From positions 372,001-436,000 of the forward strand of contig NZ_CABVIY010000007.1 of NCBI RefSeq assembly GCF_902498195.1: a stretch of DNA of 64,000 bases. Reading direction: 5' to 3'. The stretch comes from Pseudomonas fluorescens. Lineage in GTDB: Bacteria; Pseudomonadota; Gammaproteobacteria; Pseudomonadales; Pseudomonadaceae. A program made the translations under genes and the position numbers. The notes beneath the pieces were generated by a model, which saw nothing but the letters and a program-made list of their open reading frames with translations, had not been told where the DNA came from and ran no database searches. Each line of letters starts with the position of its first letter. Position 1 is the first letter of the stretch. Below, piece by piece: positions 49,429-58,201 of the stretch.

Positions 49429-49607
49429 GATTGCGCGCTTCAGGGCAACCCAAGGCTCAGCCACCCACGCAAAACGGTTGAGCCAGGCGACGAATGACGA
49501 CTGCAACTTTTTACGAGGATTGCCCGCCTGCAAATCGCTACACTGCGCAAGTGGCGCGTGCCGGATGCATGTGCGGGTCTATTAATAGCTGGATGCAGGA
49601 GAAAGGC

Positions 49608-52361
49608 GTGCTCACCAAACTGGGAATCAAAGGCCGCGTGCTGTTGCTGACCCTATTGCCGACCAGCCTGATGGCGTTGGTGCTGGGCGGCTATTTTACC
49701 TGGATGCAGCAATCGGACCTGCAAACCCAACTCATGCAGCGCGGGGAAATGATCGCCGAGCAGCTGGCGCCCCTGGTGGCGCCCGCCATGGGGCACAAGA
49801 ACACCGAGATGCTGGAGCGCATTGCCACCGAGTCCCTGGAGCAACCGGACGTGCGCGCCGTGACCTTCCTCGCCCCCGACCGCACGCTACTGGCCCACGC
49901 CGGCCCCATCATGCTCAACCAGGCGCCACAGGGCGACGGTGCGCAGATGCTGCGCCGCAGTGGCAATGACGCCACCCGTTATCTGCTGCCGGTGTTCGGC
50001 AAACACCGCAACCTGGCCGGCGACGTGATACCCGATGAAGCCGACCGCCTGCTGGGCTGGGTCGAACTCGAACTGTCCCACAACGGCATGCTGCTGCGCG
50101 GTTACCGCAGCCTGTTTGCCAGCCTGATGATGATCGCGGCGGGCCTCGGGGGCGCGGCGTTGCTGGCGTTGCGCATGGGCCGCACGATCAATCGGCCGTT
50201 GAGCCAGATCAAGCAGGCCGTCGCCCAACTCAAGGACGGTCATCTGGAAACCCGCCTGCCCCCCCTCGGCAGCCAGGAACTGGATGAGCTGGCGTCCGGC
50301 ATCAACCGCATGGCCGGCACCCTGCAGAACGCCCAGGAAGAATTGCAGCACAGCGTCGACCAGGCCACCGAAGACGTGCGCCAGAACCTGGAAACCATCG
50401 AGATCCAGAACATCGAGCTCGATCTGGCGCGCAAGGAAGCCCTGGAGGCGAGCCGGATCAAGTCCGAGTTCCTCGCCAACATGAGCCACGAAATCCGCAC
50501 GCCGCTCAACGGTATTCTCGGGTTCACGCACTTGCTGCAAAAAAGCGAGCTGACCCCGCGCCAGCTCGACTACCTGGGCACCATCGAAAAATCCGCCGAC
50601 AGCCTGCTGGGGATCATCAACGAGATCCTCGACTTCTCGAAGATCGAGGCCGGCAAACTGGTGCTCGACCACATTCCGTTCAACCTGCGCGACCTGTTGC
50701 AGGACACTTTGACCATCCTCGCCCCCGCCGCCCACGCCAAACAGCTGGAACTGGTGAGCCTGGTTTACCGCGACACACCGCTGTCGCTGGTGGGTGACCC
50801 GTTGCGCCTCAAGCAGATCCTCACCAACCTGGTGAGCAATGCGATCAAGTTCACCCGCGAGGGCACCATCGTCGCCCGCGCCATGCTCGAAGAAGAACAC
50901 GACGACAGCGTGCAACTGCGCATCAGCATCCAGGACACGGGCATCGGCCTGTCCAGCCAGGACGTGCGCGCGCTGTTCCAGGCATTCAGCCAGGCGGACA
51001 ATTCACTGTCCCGGCAACCCGGCGGCACGGGCCTGGGGCTGGTGATTTCCAAGCGCCTGATCGAACAGATGGGCGGCGAGATCGGCGTCGACAGCACGCC
51101 AGGGGAAGGTTCGGAGTTCTGGATCAGCCTGAGCCTGCCGAAAACCCGCGACGACGCCGAAGACCTGCCCGGCCCGCCATTGTCCGGCCGCCGCGTGGCG
51201 GTGCTGGAAAACCACGAACTGGCCCGCCAGGCGTTACAGCATCAACTGGAGGACTGCGGCCTGGCCGTGACCCCGTTCAGCACCCTGGAAAGCCTGACCA
51301 ATGGCGTCACCGGTGCGCACCAGACCGATCAGGCGATTGACCTGGCGGTGCTCGGTATTACCAGTAACGACATGCCGCCGGAGCGCCTCAACCAGTACAT
51401 CTGGGACCTTGAACACCTGGGTTGCAAGGTTTTGGTGCTGTGCCCGACCACGGAACAGACGCTGTTCCACCTTTCGGTGCCCAACCCTCACAGCCAGCTC
51501 CAGGCCAAACCGGCCTGCACGCGCAAGCTGCGGCGCACCCTGTCCGATCTGGTCAACCCGCGCCAGCAGCGCAGCGAACCCGGTGAGCCGGTCTCCAGCC
51601 GTGCGCCGAAAGTGCTGTGCGTCGACGACAACCCGGCCAACCTGCTGTTGGTGCAAACCCTGCTCGAAGACATGGGCGCCAAGGTGCTGGCGGTGGAAAG
51701 CGGGTACGCCGCCGTCAAGGCCGTGCAAAGCGAAACCTTCGACCTGGTGCTGATGGACGTGCAGATGCCCGGCATGGACGGACGCCAGAGCACCGAAGCG
51801 ATCCGCCAGTGGGAAAGCGAACGGCATTGCACGCCGCTGCCGATTGTCGCCCTCACCGCCCACGCCATGGCCAACGAAAAGCGTGCGCTGCTGCAAAGCG
51901 GCATGGACGACTACCTGACCAAACCGATCAGCGAGCGGCAACTGGCGCAAGTGGTGCTCAAGTGGAGTGGCCTGGCGCTGCGCAATCAGGGCCCGGAACG
52001 CTCAGGTGACCACCACGCCGGTGCGTACGATTTGCAGGTGCTCGATCACGAGGAAGGCTTGCGCCTGGCCGCCGGCAAGGCCGACCTGGCCGCCGACATG
52101 CTGGCGATGCTGCTGGCATCGCTGGAGGCAGACCGCGAAGCCATCCGCCAGGCCCAGGAAAGCCATGACCACAATGCCCTGATCGAACGGGTCCATCGCC
52201 TGCATGGCGCCACCCGCTATTGCGGCGTTCCGCAACTGCGCGCGGCCTGCCAGCGCAGCGAAACCCTGCTCAAGCAACAGGACCCGAAGGCCTTCGGCGC
52301 GCTGGAAGAACTCGACCGGGCGATCAATCGCCTGGCCGCCCAGGCGCGGATCAATGCTTGA
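49608..52361 (+). CDS. gacS: GacS, global hybrid sensor kinase
   Basis: 917 residues, the standard length in fluorescent pseudomonads. Two TM segments near the N-terminus (LLLTLLPTSLMALVLGGYF) flank the periplasmic sensor; then HAMP, HisKA with His294 (LANMSHEIRTPLNG), HATPase, receiver with Asp717 (LVLMDVQMPGMDG) and Hpt with His863 (RVHRLHGATRYC). All three phosphorelay residues are present. GacS phosphorylates GacA, activates rsm small RNAs and secondary metabolism. The start is GTG at 49608 with AGGAGAAAGG upstream; 38 codons of an open reading frame before it lack support. Confidence 0.97.
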   Translation: MLTKLGIKGRVLLLTLLPTSLMALVLGGYFTWMQQSDLQTQLMQRGEMIAEQLAPLVAPAMGHKNTEMLERIATESLEQPDVRAVTFLAPDRTLLAHAGPIMLNQAPQGDGAQMLRRSGNDATRYLLPVFGKHRNLAGDVIPDEADRLLGWVELELSHNGMLLRGYRSLFASLMMIAAGLGGAALLALRMGRTINRPLSQIKQAVAQLKDGHLETRLPPLGSQELDELASGINRMAGTLQNAQEELQHSVDQATEDVRQNLETIEIQNIELDLARKEALEASRIKSEFLANMSHEIRTPLNGILGFTHLLQKSELTPRQLDYLGTIEKSADSLLGIINEILDFSKIEAGKLVLDHIPFNLRDLLQDTLTILAPAAHAKQLELVSLVYRDTPLSLVGDPLRLKQILTNLVSNAIKFTREGTIVARAMLEEEHDDSVQLRISIQDTGIGLSSQDVRALFQAFSQADNSLSRQPGGTGLGLVISKRLIEQMGGEIGVDSTPGEGSEFWISLSLPKTRDDAEDLPGPPLSGRRVAVLENHELARQALQHQLEDCGLAVTPFSTLESLTNGVTGAHQTDQAIDLAVLGITSNDMPPERLNQYIWDLEHLGCKVLVLCPTTEQTLFHLSVPNPHSQLQAKPACTRKLRRTLSDLVNPRQQRSEPGEPVSSRAPKVLCVDDNPANLLLVQTLLEDMGAKVLAVESGYAAVKAVQSETFDLVLMDVQMPGMDGRQSTEAIRQWESERHCTPLPIVALTAHAMANEKRALLQSGMDDYLTKPISERQLAQVVLKWSGLALRNQGPERSGDHHAGAYDLQVLDHEEGLRLAAGKADLAADMLAMLLASLEADREAIRQAQESHDHNALIERVHRLHGATRYCGVPQLRAACQRSETLLKQQDPKAFGALEELDRAINRLAAQARINA

Positions 52362-52395
52362 TGTGGCGCAAGGCCTCAGCCGCTGGAAGCGTCTA

Positions 52396-52485
52396 ATGTA
52401 GGAGCTGCCGCAGGCTGCGATCTTCTGATCCTGATTTTTCATGTCCACGGCGGCGCCAAAGATCAAAAAATCGCAGCCTGCGGCA
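52396..52485. repeat. REP pair (family B)
   Basis: TGTAGGAGCTGCCGCAGGCTGC followed by an inverted copy ATCGCAGCCTGCGGCA. Located between gacS and ldhA, both rightward, 45 bases before the ldhA start. Confidence 0.88.
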
Positions 52486-52530
52486 ACAACGGTGTGAAAA
52501 CGTCAAGATGTGAATCTTCAGGGAGGACAC

Positions 52531-53523
52531 ATGCGCACGATTCTTTTCAGCAGCCAGACCTACGACCGCGACAGCTTTCTCGCCGCCGACCTGCCGGCCG
52601 GCATCGAGCTGCACTTTCAGGCGGCGCGACTGAGCCTGGACACGGCGGCGCTGGCAGAGCATCACGAGGTGGTCTGCGCCTTCATCAATGATGATCTCGG
52701 CGCCCCGGTGCTCGAACGCCTGGCCGCTGGCGGCACACGCCTGATCGCGCTGCGTTCGGCGGGTTACAACCATGTCGACCTGGCGGCGGCGAAACGCCTG
52801 GGAATCGCGGTTGTACGCGTTCCGGCCTACTCGCCCCATGCCGTGGCCGAGCATGCGGTAGCGCTGATCCTGGCGCTGAACCGCCGTCTGCACCGCGCCT
52901 ACAATCGTACCCGCGAAGGCGATTTCAGCCTGCACGGGCTGACCGGTTTCGACCTGGTGGGCAAGACCGTCGGCGTGGTCGGCACCGGGCAGATCGGTGC
53001 GACCTTCGCCAGGATCATGAATGGCTTCGGCTGCCGGTTGCTGGCCTACGACCCGTACCCGAACCCGGAGGTCGAAGCCCTGGGCGCGCGTTACCTGAGT
53101 TTGCCGCAACTGCTGGCCGAATCGCAGATCATCAGCCTGCACTGCCCGCTCAACGAACAGAGCAAACATTTGATCAACCGCCAGTCACTGGCGCACATGC
53201 AACCGGGAGCGATGCTGATCAACACCGGCCGTGGCGGCCTGGTGGACACGCCCGCGCTGATCGACGCGTTGAAGGAGGGCCGGCTGGGTTATCTGGGGCT
53301 GGACGTCTATGAGGAGGAGGCGCAGCTGTTCTTCGAAGACCGCTCCGACCTGCCGTTGCAGGACGATGTACTGGCACGCTTGCTGACCTTTCCCAACGTG
53401 ATCATTACCGCCCACCAGGCGTTCCTGACCCGCGAAGCCTTGGGCGCGATTGCCGCGACCACCTTGCACAACATCGCCGCCTGGATGACGGGCACGCCCC
53501 AGAACCGGGTCGAGGGCGACTGA
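52531..53523 (+). CDS. ldhA: D-lactate dehydrogenase LdhA
   Basis: 330-residue NAD-dependent 2-hydroxyacid dehydrogenase that reduces pyruvate to D-lactate. Nucleotide motif VGTGQIGATFARIMNG (about 151-166); INTGRGGLVDTPALI and VIITAHQAFLT hold the catalytic Arg/Glu/His set. The start at 52531 has AGGGAGGAC upstream; an in-frame ATG at 52510 is unsupported. Follows gacS in the order gacS-ldhA as in P. aeruginosa. It may support survival when oxygen is low. Confidence 0.95.
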   Translation: MRTILFSSQTYDRDSFLAADLPAGIELHFQAARLSLDTAALAEHHEVVCAFINDDLGAPVLERLAAGGTRLIALRSAGYNHVDLAAAKRLGIAVVRVPAYSPHAVAEHAVALILALNRRLHRAYNRTREGDFSLHGLTGFDLVGKTVGVVGTGQIGATFARIMNGFGCRLLAYDPYPNPEVEALGARYLSLPQLLAESQIISLHCPLNEQSKHLINRQSLAHMQPGAMLINTGRGGLVDTPALIDALKEGRLGYLGLDVYEEEAQLFFEDRSDLPLQDDVLARLLTFPNVIITAHQAFLTREALGAIAATTLHNIAAWMTGTPQNRVEGD

Positions 53524-53600
53524 ACCTGATCGAAGGTCATCTGCCCGCGCCATGCTGCGCGTATGCCCGTGCTAGCATATCGCGCATATTTGGAGGACCC

Positions 53601-54035
53601 ATGGTCGAACACGATTTCCGCTACAGCCTGATGAACCCTCAACACACCCTCACCGAATGCCGCGCCCTGGTGCCGGGGCGTTATCAAGTCACCGGCAACG
53701 GCGGCTCGATTCGCAACAATGACGTGCTGGTCGTGACCCTCAAGGGCGCCAAGGACTTGTCCATGCGCCTGACCGTCGAAACGGTTCGCCACTTGATCAA
53801 CCCGCCCGGCCAATGGGTCGCGGTGGCCAGCGGGCCGGTATTCGGCGAACTGGCCATTCACACCTGGCAGGTGAACTGCGACAGCTGCGCCAAAGAGCTG
53901 AGCTTCGAGTTCGCGGTCGACGCCAAACTGGGCAACAAGGCTGAAAAGCCGGCCGCCACCGCGCGGATTGCCGAGTTGGGCTGGAAGTCCGTTGGCGAGA
54001 AACACCTGTGCCCGAAATGCCAGGAGCCCGCGTGA
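53601..54035 (+). CDS. Putative zinc-ribbon protein of unknown function
   Basis: 144 residues starting MVEHDFRYSLMNPQHTLTE. Two CxxC pairs, NCDSCAKEL and HLCPKCQEP, could form a zinc ribbon. The rest is a beta-rich domain (NNDVLVVTLKGAKDLSMRLTVETVRH). Shine-Dalgarno GGAGGACC precedes the start. Its stop overlaps the next start by one base (TGATG), so the two genes are coupled. No function recognised. Confidence 0.78.
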   Translation: MVEHDFRYSLMNPQHTLTECRALVPGRYQVTGNGGSIRNNDVLVVTLKGAKDLSMRLTVETVRHLINPPGQWVAVASGPVFGELAIHTWQVNCDSCAKELSFEFAVDAKLGNKAEKPAATARIAELGWKSVGEKHLCPKCQEPA

Positions 54036-54439
54036 TGAAACACCTCGCTCTGGCCGGCATGGTCGGTGCAAGCCTGATGGGTTGCGCCGCCGAGCCTGTG
54101 CAATTGCAACAGAACCGCAGCTACATCCTGGAGTGGATCGGCGAACGCCCGCTGATGGATTACAGCCACCTGACCATCACCCTCGGTGAAGACGGTCGCG
54201 CCTATGGCAACGGCGGCTGCAACCACTGGTTCGCACCGTACACGCTGGAAGGCGACAAGCTGAGCTTCGGCAAGATCGGCAGCACCCGCAAACTCTGTGC
54301 GCCGGCGCTGATGGAGCAGGAAAAACGTTTCCTTCAAGCCCTGGAAAACGTCCAGCGCTGGGACGTTTCGTCGATCGACCAGATGCGCTTCTGGCCGGCT
54401 GAGGGCAAGCCGCTGCGCTGGTGGCTGGAAGAGGGTTGA
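54035..54439 (+). CDS. META-domain lipoprotein (HslJ-like)
   Basis: 134-residue precursor with lipobox ASLMGC (Cys17). The META domain follows: SYILEWIGERPLMDYSHLTITLGEDGRAYGNGGCNHWF, KIGSTRKLC and a C-terminal FLQALENVQRWD. META/HslJ proteins sit in the outer or inner membrane and in some species confer novobiocin resistance or heat-stress responses. Starts one base before the end of the preceding gene. Followed by a family B REP pair. Confidence 0.87.
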   Translation: MKHLALAGMVGASLMGCAAEPVQLQQNRSYILEWIGERPLMDYSHLTITLGEDGRAYGNGGCNHWFAPYTLEGDKLSFGKIGSTRKLCAPALMEQEKRFLQALENVQRWDVSSIDQMRFWPAEGKPLRWWLEEG

Positions 54440-54447
54440 TCCCCAAA

Positions 54448-54524
54448 AAAAGATCGCAGCCTTCGGCAGCGCCTACATGGATTGCCGAACACCTGCAGGC
54501 GCTGCCGAAGGCTGCGATCTTTTG
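54448..54524. repeat. REP pair (family B)
   Basis: AGATCGCAGCCTTCGGCAGC faces GCTGCCGAAGGCTGCGATCT. The stem is nearly perfect. Lies between converging META-lipoprotein and TlpA-like genes. Confidence 0.9.
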
Positions 54525-54526
54525 CT

Positions 54527-54994
54527 TTAATTCTTGGCCTGCAACGCCTCCAGCTTCGCCATCACCCCCGCCGCTGTCTGCTCGCCCATCAACTGTTCCC
54601 GCACCTTGCCCTTGTTGTCGATGATGTACGTCACGGGCAGCGCCTCGCTGCGCGGCAGCTCGAACAACTCGGCGGGGTCCTGCGCCAGCACGGTGAACTT
54701 GATCCCCAGCTTTTCGCTGGCGCTCTTCAGCTCTTCACCCTGCACGTTGTCGAAGTTGACCCCGAACACGCCGATGTTCTTGCCCTTGAGCTGTTCGGCC
54801 AGGGTGTTCAACTCCGGAATCTCGGTGCGGCACGGGCCACACCATTCGGCCCAGTAGTTGAGCACCAGCCATTGTTTGTCCAGCCGCCCGGAAGCGACCT
54901 TCTGTCCATTCTGATCGATCCCGTAGTCGTTACCGCAGCCCCCCAGCATCAACGCCCCGATGATCGCCAATGCCGCTGCCAGTCGCCTTGTCAT
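54527..54994 (-). CDS. TlpA-like thioredoxin-fold lipoprotein
   Basis: 155-residue precursor: lipobox LMLGGC (Cys20) places it in the inner or outer membrane facing the periplasm. The thioredoxin domain has the active site WAEWCGPC (Cys52, Cys55) and the cis-proline LPVTYIIDN. It is a TlpA/ResA-type oxidoreductase, probably keeping periplasmic thiols reduced. Start 54994 fits the lipobox; an upstream in-frame start at 55045 adds 17 residues with no ribosome-binding site. Converges on the META gene. Confidence 0.88.
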   Translation of the reverse strand: MTRRLAAALAIIGALMLGGCGNDYGIDQNGQKVASGRLDKQWLVLNYWAEWCGPCRTEIPELNTLAEQLKGKNIGVFGVNFDNVQGEELKSASEKLGIKFTVLAQDPAELFELPRSEALPVTYIIDNKGKVREQLMGEQTAAGVMAKLEALQAKN

Positions 54995-55108
54995 GTCGTG
55001 ATCCTTGTTGAAAAAAGAATACTGCCGCGACCCATTGCCTCCCAAGGTTCTGGATTACGCGCTGCACAGTTAGAATAGCCGCCACCTTACCCAAGATGCG
55101 ACCCGCTC

Positions 55109-55462
55109 ATGACTGATCTGACGCTTTATCACAACCCGCGCTGCTCGAAATCACGCGGTGCGCTCGAACTGCTCGAAGCCCGTGGCCTGACGCCGACCGT
55201 GGTGCGATACCTGGAAACCCCGCTGGACGCCGCGCAAATCCAGAGCCTGCTCAGCAAGCTGGGGATCAGCGCCCGGGAACTGTTGCGTACCGGCGAGGAG
55301 GAGTACAAGACCCTCAACCTTGCAGACGCCAGCCTCGGCGAGGCGCAATTGATCGCCGCCATCGCCGCGCACCCCAAACTCATGGAGCGGCCGATCCTCG
55401 AAGTCGGCGACAAAGCCGTCATCGGTCGCCCACCGGAGCAGATCCTGGAACTGTTGCCATGA
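55109..55462 (+). CDS. ArsC-family (YfgD-like) reductase
   Basis: 117-residue thioredoxin-fold protein beginning MTDLTLYHNPRCSKSRGALELL, with catalytic Cys12 in NPRCSKSR. Later RELLRTGEEEYKTL and ERPILEVGDKAVIGRPPE hold the anion-binding arginines of glutaredoxin-coupled arsenate reductases. YfgD-type members may not be arsenate reductases in vivo, as no ars genes are nearby. Overlaps wrbA by four bases (ATGA). Confidence 0.9.
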   Translation: MTDLTLYHNPRCSKSRGALELLEARGLTPTVVRYLETPLDAAQIQSLLSKLGISARELLRTGEEEYKTLNLADASLGEAQLIAAIAAHPKLMERPILEVGDKAVIGRPPEQILELLP

Positions 55463-56055
55463 GTGCGCCGTACATTCTGGTGCTGTATTACAGCCGCAGC
55501 GGCTCGACCAACGAAATGGCCCGGCAGATCGCCCGTGGCGTGGAACAGGCCGGACTTGAAGCGCGGTTGCGCACGGTGCCGGCGATTTCCACCGAATGCG
55601 AAGCCGTGGCGCCGGATATCCCGGACGAAGGCGCGCTCTACGCCAGCCTCGACGACTTGAAAAATTGCGCCGGCCTGGCATTGGGCAGTCCGACCCGCTT
55701 CGGCAACATGGCAGCGCCCCTCAAGTACTTCCTCGACGGCACCAGCAACCTGTGGCTGACTGGCGCGCTGGTGGGCAAGCCAGCCGGTGTGTTCACCTCC
55801 ACCGCGAGCCTGCACGGCGGCCAGGAAACCACCCTGCTGTCGATGATGTTGCCGTTGCTGCACCACGGCATGCTGATTACCGGCCTGCCCTACAGCGAGT
55901 CGGCGCTGCTGGAAACCCAGGGCGGCGGCACGCCTTATGGCGCCAGCCACCACGCCGGGGCCGACGGCAAAAGCGGCCTGGATGCCCATGAAGTCGCGCT
56001 GTGCCGCGCACTGGGCATGCGCCTGGCCAAGACTGCGCAGAAACTGGAGGGCTGA
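55459..56055 (+). CDS. wrbA: NAD(P)H:quinone oxidoreductase WrbA
   Basis: 198-residue flavodoxin-fold protein. FMN-binding YYSRSGSTNEMARQIARG is at the N-terminus, and GSPTRFGNMAAPLKYFLDG and TASLHGGQETTLLSMMLPL are WrbA signatures. Reduces quinones with NAD(P)H, giving two-electron reduction and less oxidative stress. It overlaps the ArsC-like gene by four bases and is followed two bases later by a DUF2069 gene, so the three are one operon. Confidence 0.95.
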   Translation: MSAPYILVLYYSRSGSTNEMARQIARGVEQAGLEARLRTVPAISTECEAVAPDIPDEGALYASLDDLKNCAGLALGSPTRFGNMAAPLKYFLDGTSNLWLTGALVGKPAGVFTSTASLHGGQETTLLSMMLPLLHHGMLITGLPYSESALLETQGGGTPYGASHHAGADGKSGLDAHEVALCRALGMRLAKTAQKLEG

Positions 56056-56057
56056 GG

Positions 56058-56483
56058 GTGGCCAAGAAGCCAAAGATCCTGCCCGCCATCGAGTGGCTTG
56101 AACCCCGTGTCCGGGCCATGCGCGTCATCAGCCTGCTGTGTTTCGCCGGCCTGGTCGGGCTGCTGTGCATCTACTACCTGCTGGTCGCCGACCTGCACGG
56201 CGCCCGGCCCTGGGTGATTCTGCTGATCGAACTGGTGCCACTGCTGTTGCTGGCACCCGGCATGATCGTCGGCAGCCCGCGCGGACATTCGTGGATGTGT
56301 TTTGTGGTGAACCTGTATTTCATCAAGGGCGCATTGGCCGCGTATGACCCGAACCGGCAAATGTTCGGATTACTGGAAATGGGCGCGAGCCTGGCGGTGT
56401 TCTGCTCGGCGCTGCTGTATGTGCGGTGGCGGTATCAGTTGAATCGCAAATTGGCGGGCGAAGGCGAAATCTCCGTCGCCTGA
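56058..56483 (+). CDS. DUF2069 membrane protein
   Basis: 141-residue inner-membrane protein with four hydrophobic segments (VISLLCFAGLVGLLCIYYLLV, WVILLIELVPLLLLAPGMIVG, and two more) and the DUF2069 motif RGHSWMCFVVNLYFIKG. It starts with GTG at 56058, GGAGG eight bases upstream, two bases after the wrbA stop. No function known. Ends beside a REP pair. Confidence 0.87.
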   Translation: MAKKPKILPAIEWLEPRVRAMRVISLLCFAGLVGLLCIYYLLVADLHGARPWVILLIELVPLLLLAPGMIVGSPRGHSWMCFVVNLYFIKGALAAYDPNRQMFGLLEMGASLAVFCSALLYVRWRYQLNRKLAGEGEISVA

Positions 56484-56490
56484 CCTGACG

Positions 56491-56560
56491 CTTTCGCGAG
56501 CCAGCCCGCTCCCACAGGAACCGCGTGAACCCTGTGGGCGCGGGCTTGCTCGCGAAAGGA
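56491..56560. repeat. REP pair (family A, inverted order)
   Basis: TTCGCGAGCCAGCCCGCTCCCAC then GTGGGCGCGGGCTTGCTCGC. Reverse order, with a short spacer and one mismatch in each core. Lies between converging DUF2069 and DNA-glycosylase genes. Confidence 0.9.
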
Positions 56561-56571
56561 GCGACCCGGTC

Positions 56572-57246
56572 TCAATGATTGGCGGTGTACGCCAGCATCA
56601 TCGAGATCTGGCTCATCGGCCGCCCACCGCTTTCTTCATGCCACTGATTGAACACGTCCTGCACCAACGCCAGGTCACGCAAACTGGTCGGCACCTTGTC
56701 GACGATCTTCTGCGCATTCAACGCGGCGACGACATCGTAGCTCGGCACGAAGGTGTCCTTGCCGACCATGCGCAAGAAGCGCGGCGCCGAGAGGCCGCCC
56801 AATTGGCTGCCGCGCTTTTTCAGGAAGGTCCACAAGCCGACGATGTCGGTCACCGGCCAATCGGCGATCAACGCGCCGAAGCTGCCCTTTTCCTGGGCCA
56901 CGTCCAGCACGAACTGCGCATTGCGCGGCACGCTCTTGAGCTTGCCCAGGTGGCGGATGATCCGCGCGTCCTGCATCAGGCGCTCCAGGTGTTCGGCGCT
57001 CATGAGCACGACTTTTTCCGGGTCGAACCTGAAGAACACTTCTTCGAAGGCCGGCCACTTGGCATCGACCAGGCTGTGCTTGAGGCCGGCGCGAAACACC
57101 CGCAGCGCCATGGTCGAGAGGTAGCGATCGTCGGTGATGTCGCGCAATTGCGCCGGGGTCTTGGGAACGGGCAGATGGGCTTCCAGTTCAGCCGCCGAAC
57201 CAAAGCGGTTCAAGCAGTATTCGTTGAGCCACTTGTAGTCGCGCAT
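56572..57246 (-). CDS. DNA glycosylase, HhH-GPD superfamily (putative 3-methyladenine glycosylase I)
   Basis: 224 residues beginning MRDYKWLNEYCLNRFGS. The central part FVLDVAQEKGSFGALIADWPVTDIVGLWTFLKKRG and MVGKDTFVPSYDVVAALNAQ match a family often annotated as DNA-3-methyladenine glycosylase I, with a helix-hairpin-helix fold. It lacks the standard N-terminus and zinc-site residues of E. coli Tag that I know, so the enzymatic assignment is tentative. It would act in base-excision repair. It is preceded by a REP pair in the adjacent gap. Confidence 0.65.
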   Translation of the reverse strand: MRDYKWLNEYCLNRFGSAAELEAHLPVPKTPAQLRDITDDRYLSTMALRVFRAGLKHSLVDAKWPAFEEVFFRFDPEKVVLMSAEHLERLMQDARIIRHLGKLKSVPRNAQFVLDVAQEKGSFGALIADWPVTDIVGLWTFLKKRGSQLGGLSAPRFLRMVGKDTFVPSYDVVAALNAQKIVDKVPTSLRDLALVQDVFNQWHEESGGRPMSQISMMLAYTANH

Positions 57247-57276
57247 GCCCTCTCCTCAGATGTAAAAAAAACCAAA

Positions 57277-57368
57277 TGTGGGAGCGGGCTTGCTCGCGAA
57301 GGCGGTATGCCAGTCAACATCATCGTTGTCTGACGCACCGCCTTCGCGAGCAAGCCCGCTCCCACAGG
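57277..57368. repeat. REP pair (family A)
   Basis: TGTGGGAGCGGGCTTGCTCGC with inverted copy ending GCTCCCACAG. Between ttcA and the DNA-glycosylase gene, nine bases past the ttcA stop. Confidence 0.95.
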
Positions 57369-57376
57369 GGATATGT

Positions 57377-58201
57377 TTAAAGGTTGACGACGTTGACGAA
57401 GCGCGAGGCCGCGCTTTCATCGATCTTGAGGCTGGTGAAGTCGAACAAATTGCGGTCCGCCAGTTGCGACGGAATCACGTTCTGCAGGCTGCGGAAGATG
57501 CTTTCGGTGCGGCCCGGGGTCTTGCGTTCCCAGTCCTGCAGCATTTCCTTGACCACCTGGCGTTGCAGGTTTTCCTGGGAACCACAAAGGTTGCACGGGA
57601 TGATCGGGAACTGCTTGAAATCCGAATAGGCCTGGATGTCTTTTTCGTTGCAGTACGCCAGCGGGCGGATCACCACGTTGCGACCGTCGTCGGCCCGCAG
57701 TTTCGGCGGCATGGCCTTGAGCGAACCGTTGAAGAACATGTTCAGGAAAAACGTCTCGACGATGTCGTCGCGGTGGTGACCGAGGGCCATCTTGGTCGCG
57801 CCAATTTCATCGGCGAAGGTGTAGAGCGTGCCGCGACGCAGGCGCGAGCACAGCGAGCAGGTGGTCTTGCCCTCCGGAATCAGCTCCTTGACCACCGAAT
57901 ACGTGTCTTTCTCGACGATGTGGTACTCGATGCCCAGTTCTTTGAGGTAAGCCGGCAGGACGTGCTCGGGGAAACCCGGCTGCTTCTGGTCCATGTTCAC
58001 GGCCACGATCTCGAACTTGATCGGCGCTACCTTCTGCAAGTGCATCAGCACGTCGAGCATGGTGTAGCTGTCCTTGCCGCCGGACAGGCAGACCATGACC
58101 TTGTCGCCGTCTTCAATCATGTTGAAATCGGCGACAGCCTCACCGGCCTGGCGGCGAAGGCGCTTTTGCAGTTTGTTCTGGTTGACCGTAAGAGTGCCCA
58201 T
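57377..58201 (-). CDS. ttcA: tRNA 2-thiocytidine synthetase TtcA
   Basis: 274-residue enzyme forming 2-thiocytidine at position 32 of tRNAs. The PP-loop is SGGKDSYTMLDVL (SGGKDS at 40-45), with the two CxxC pairs that bind an iron-sulfur cluster in CSLCSRLRRG and CNLCGSQ. The DDIVETFFLNMFFNG part matches the family. ATP activates the base and a persulfide supplies sulfur. Flanked by REP pairs on both sides. Confidence 0.96.
   Translation of the reverse strand: MGTLTVNQNKLQKRLRRQAGEAVADFNMIEDGDKVMVCLSGGKDSYTMLDVLMHLQKVAPIKFEIVAVNMDQKQPGFPEHVLPAYLKELGIEYHIVEKDTYSVVKELIPEGKTTCSLCSRLRRGTLYTFADEIGATKMALGHHRDDIVETFFLNMFFNGSLKAMPPKLRADDGRNVVIRPLAYCNEKDIQAYSDFKQFPIIPCNLCGSQENLQRQVVKEMLQDWERKTPGRTESIFRSLQNVIPSQLADRNLFDFTSLKIDESAASRFVNVVNL

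Noticed and set aside
49494..49607. 38 extra N-terminal codons for GacS
   Set aside because: They carry no GacS homology; the GTG at 49608 has a strong Shine-Dalgarno and gives 917 residues with His294, Asp717 and His863 in place.
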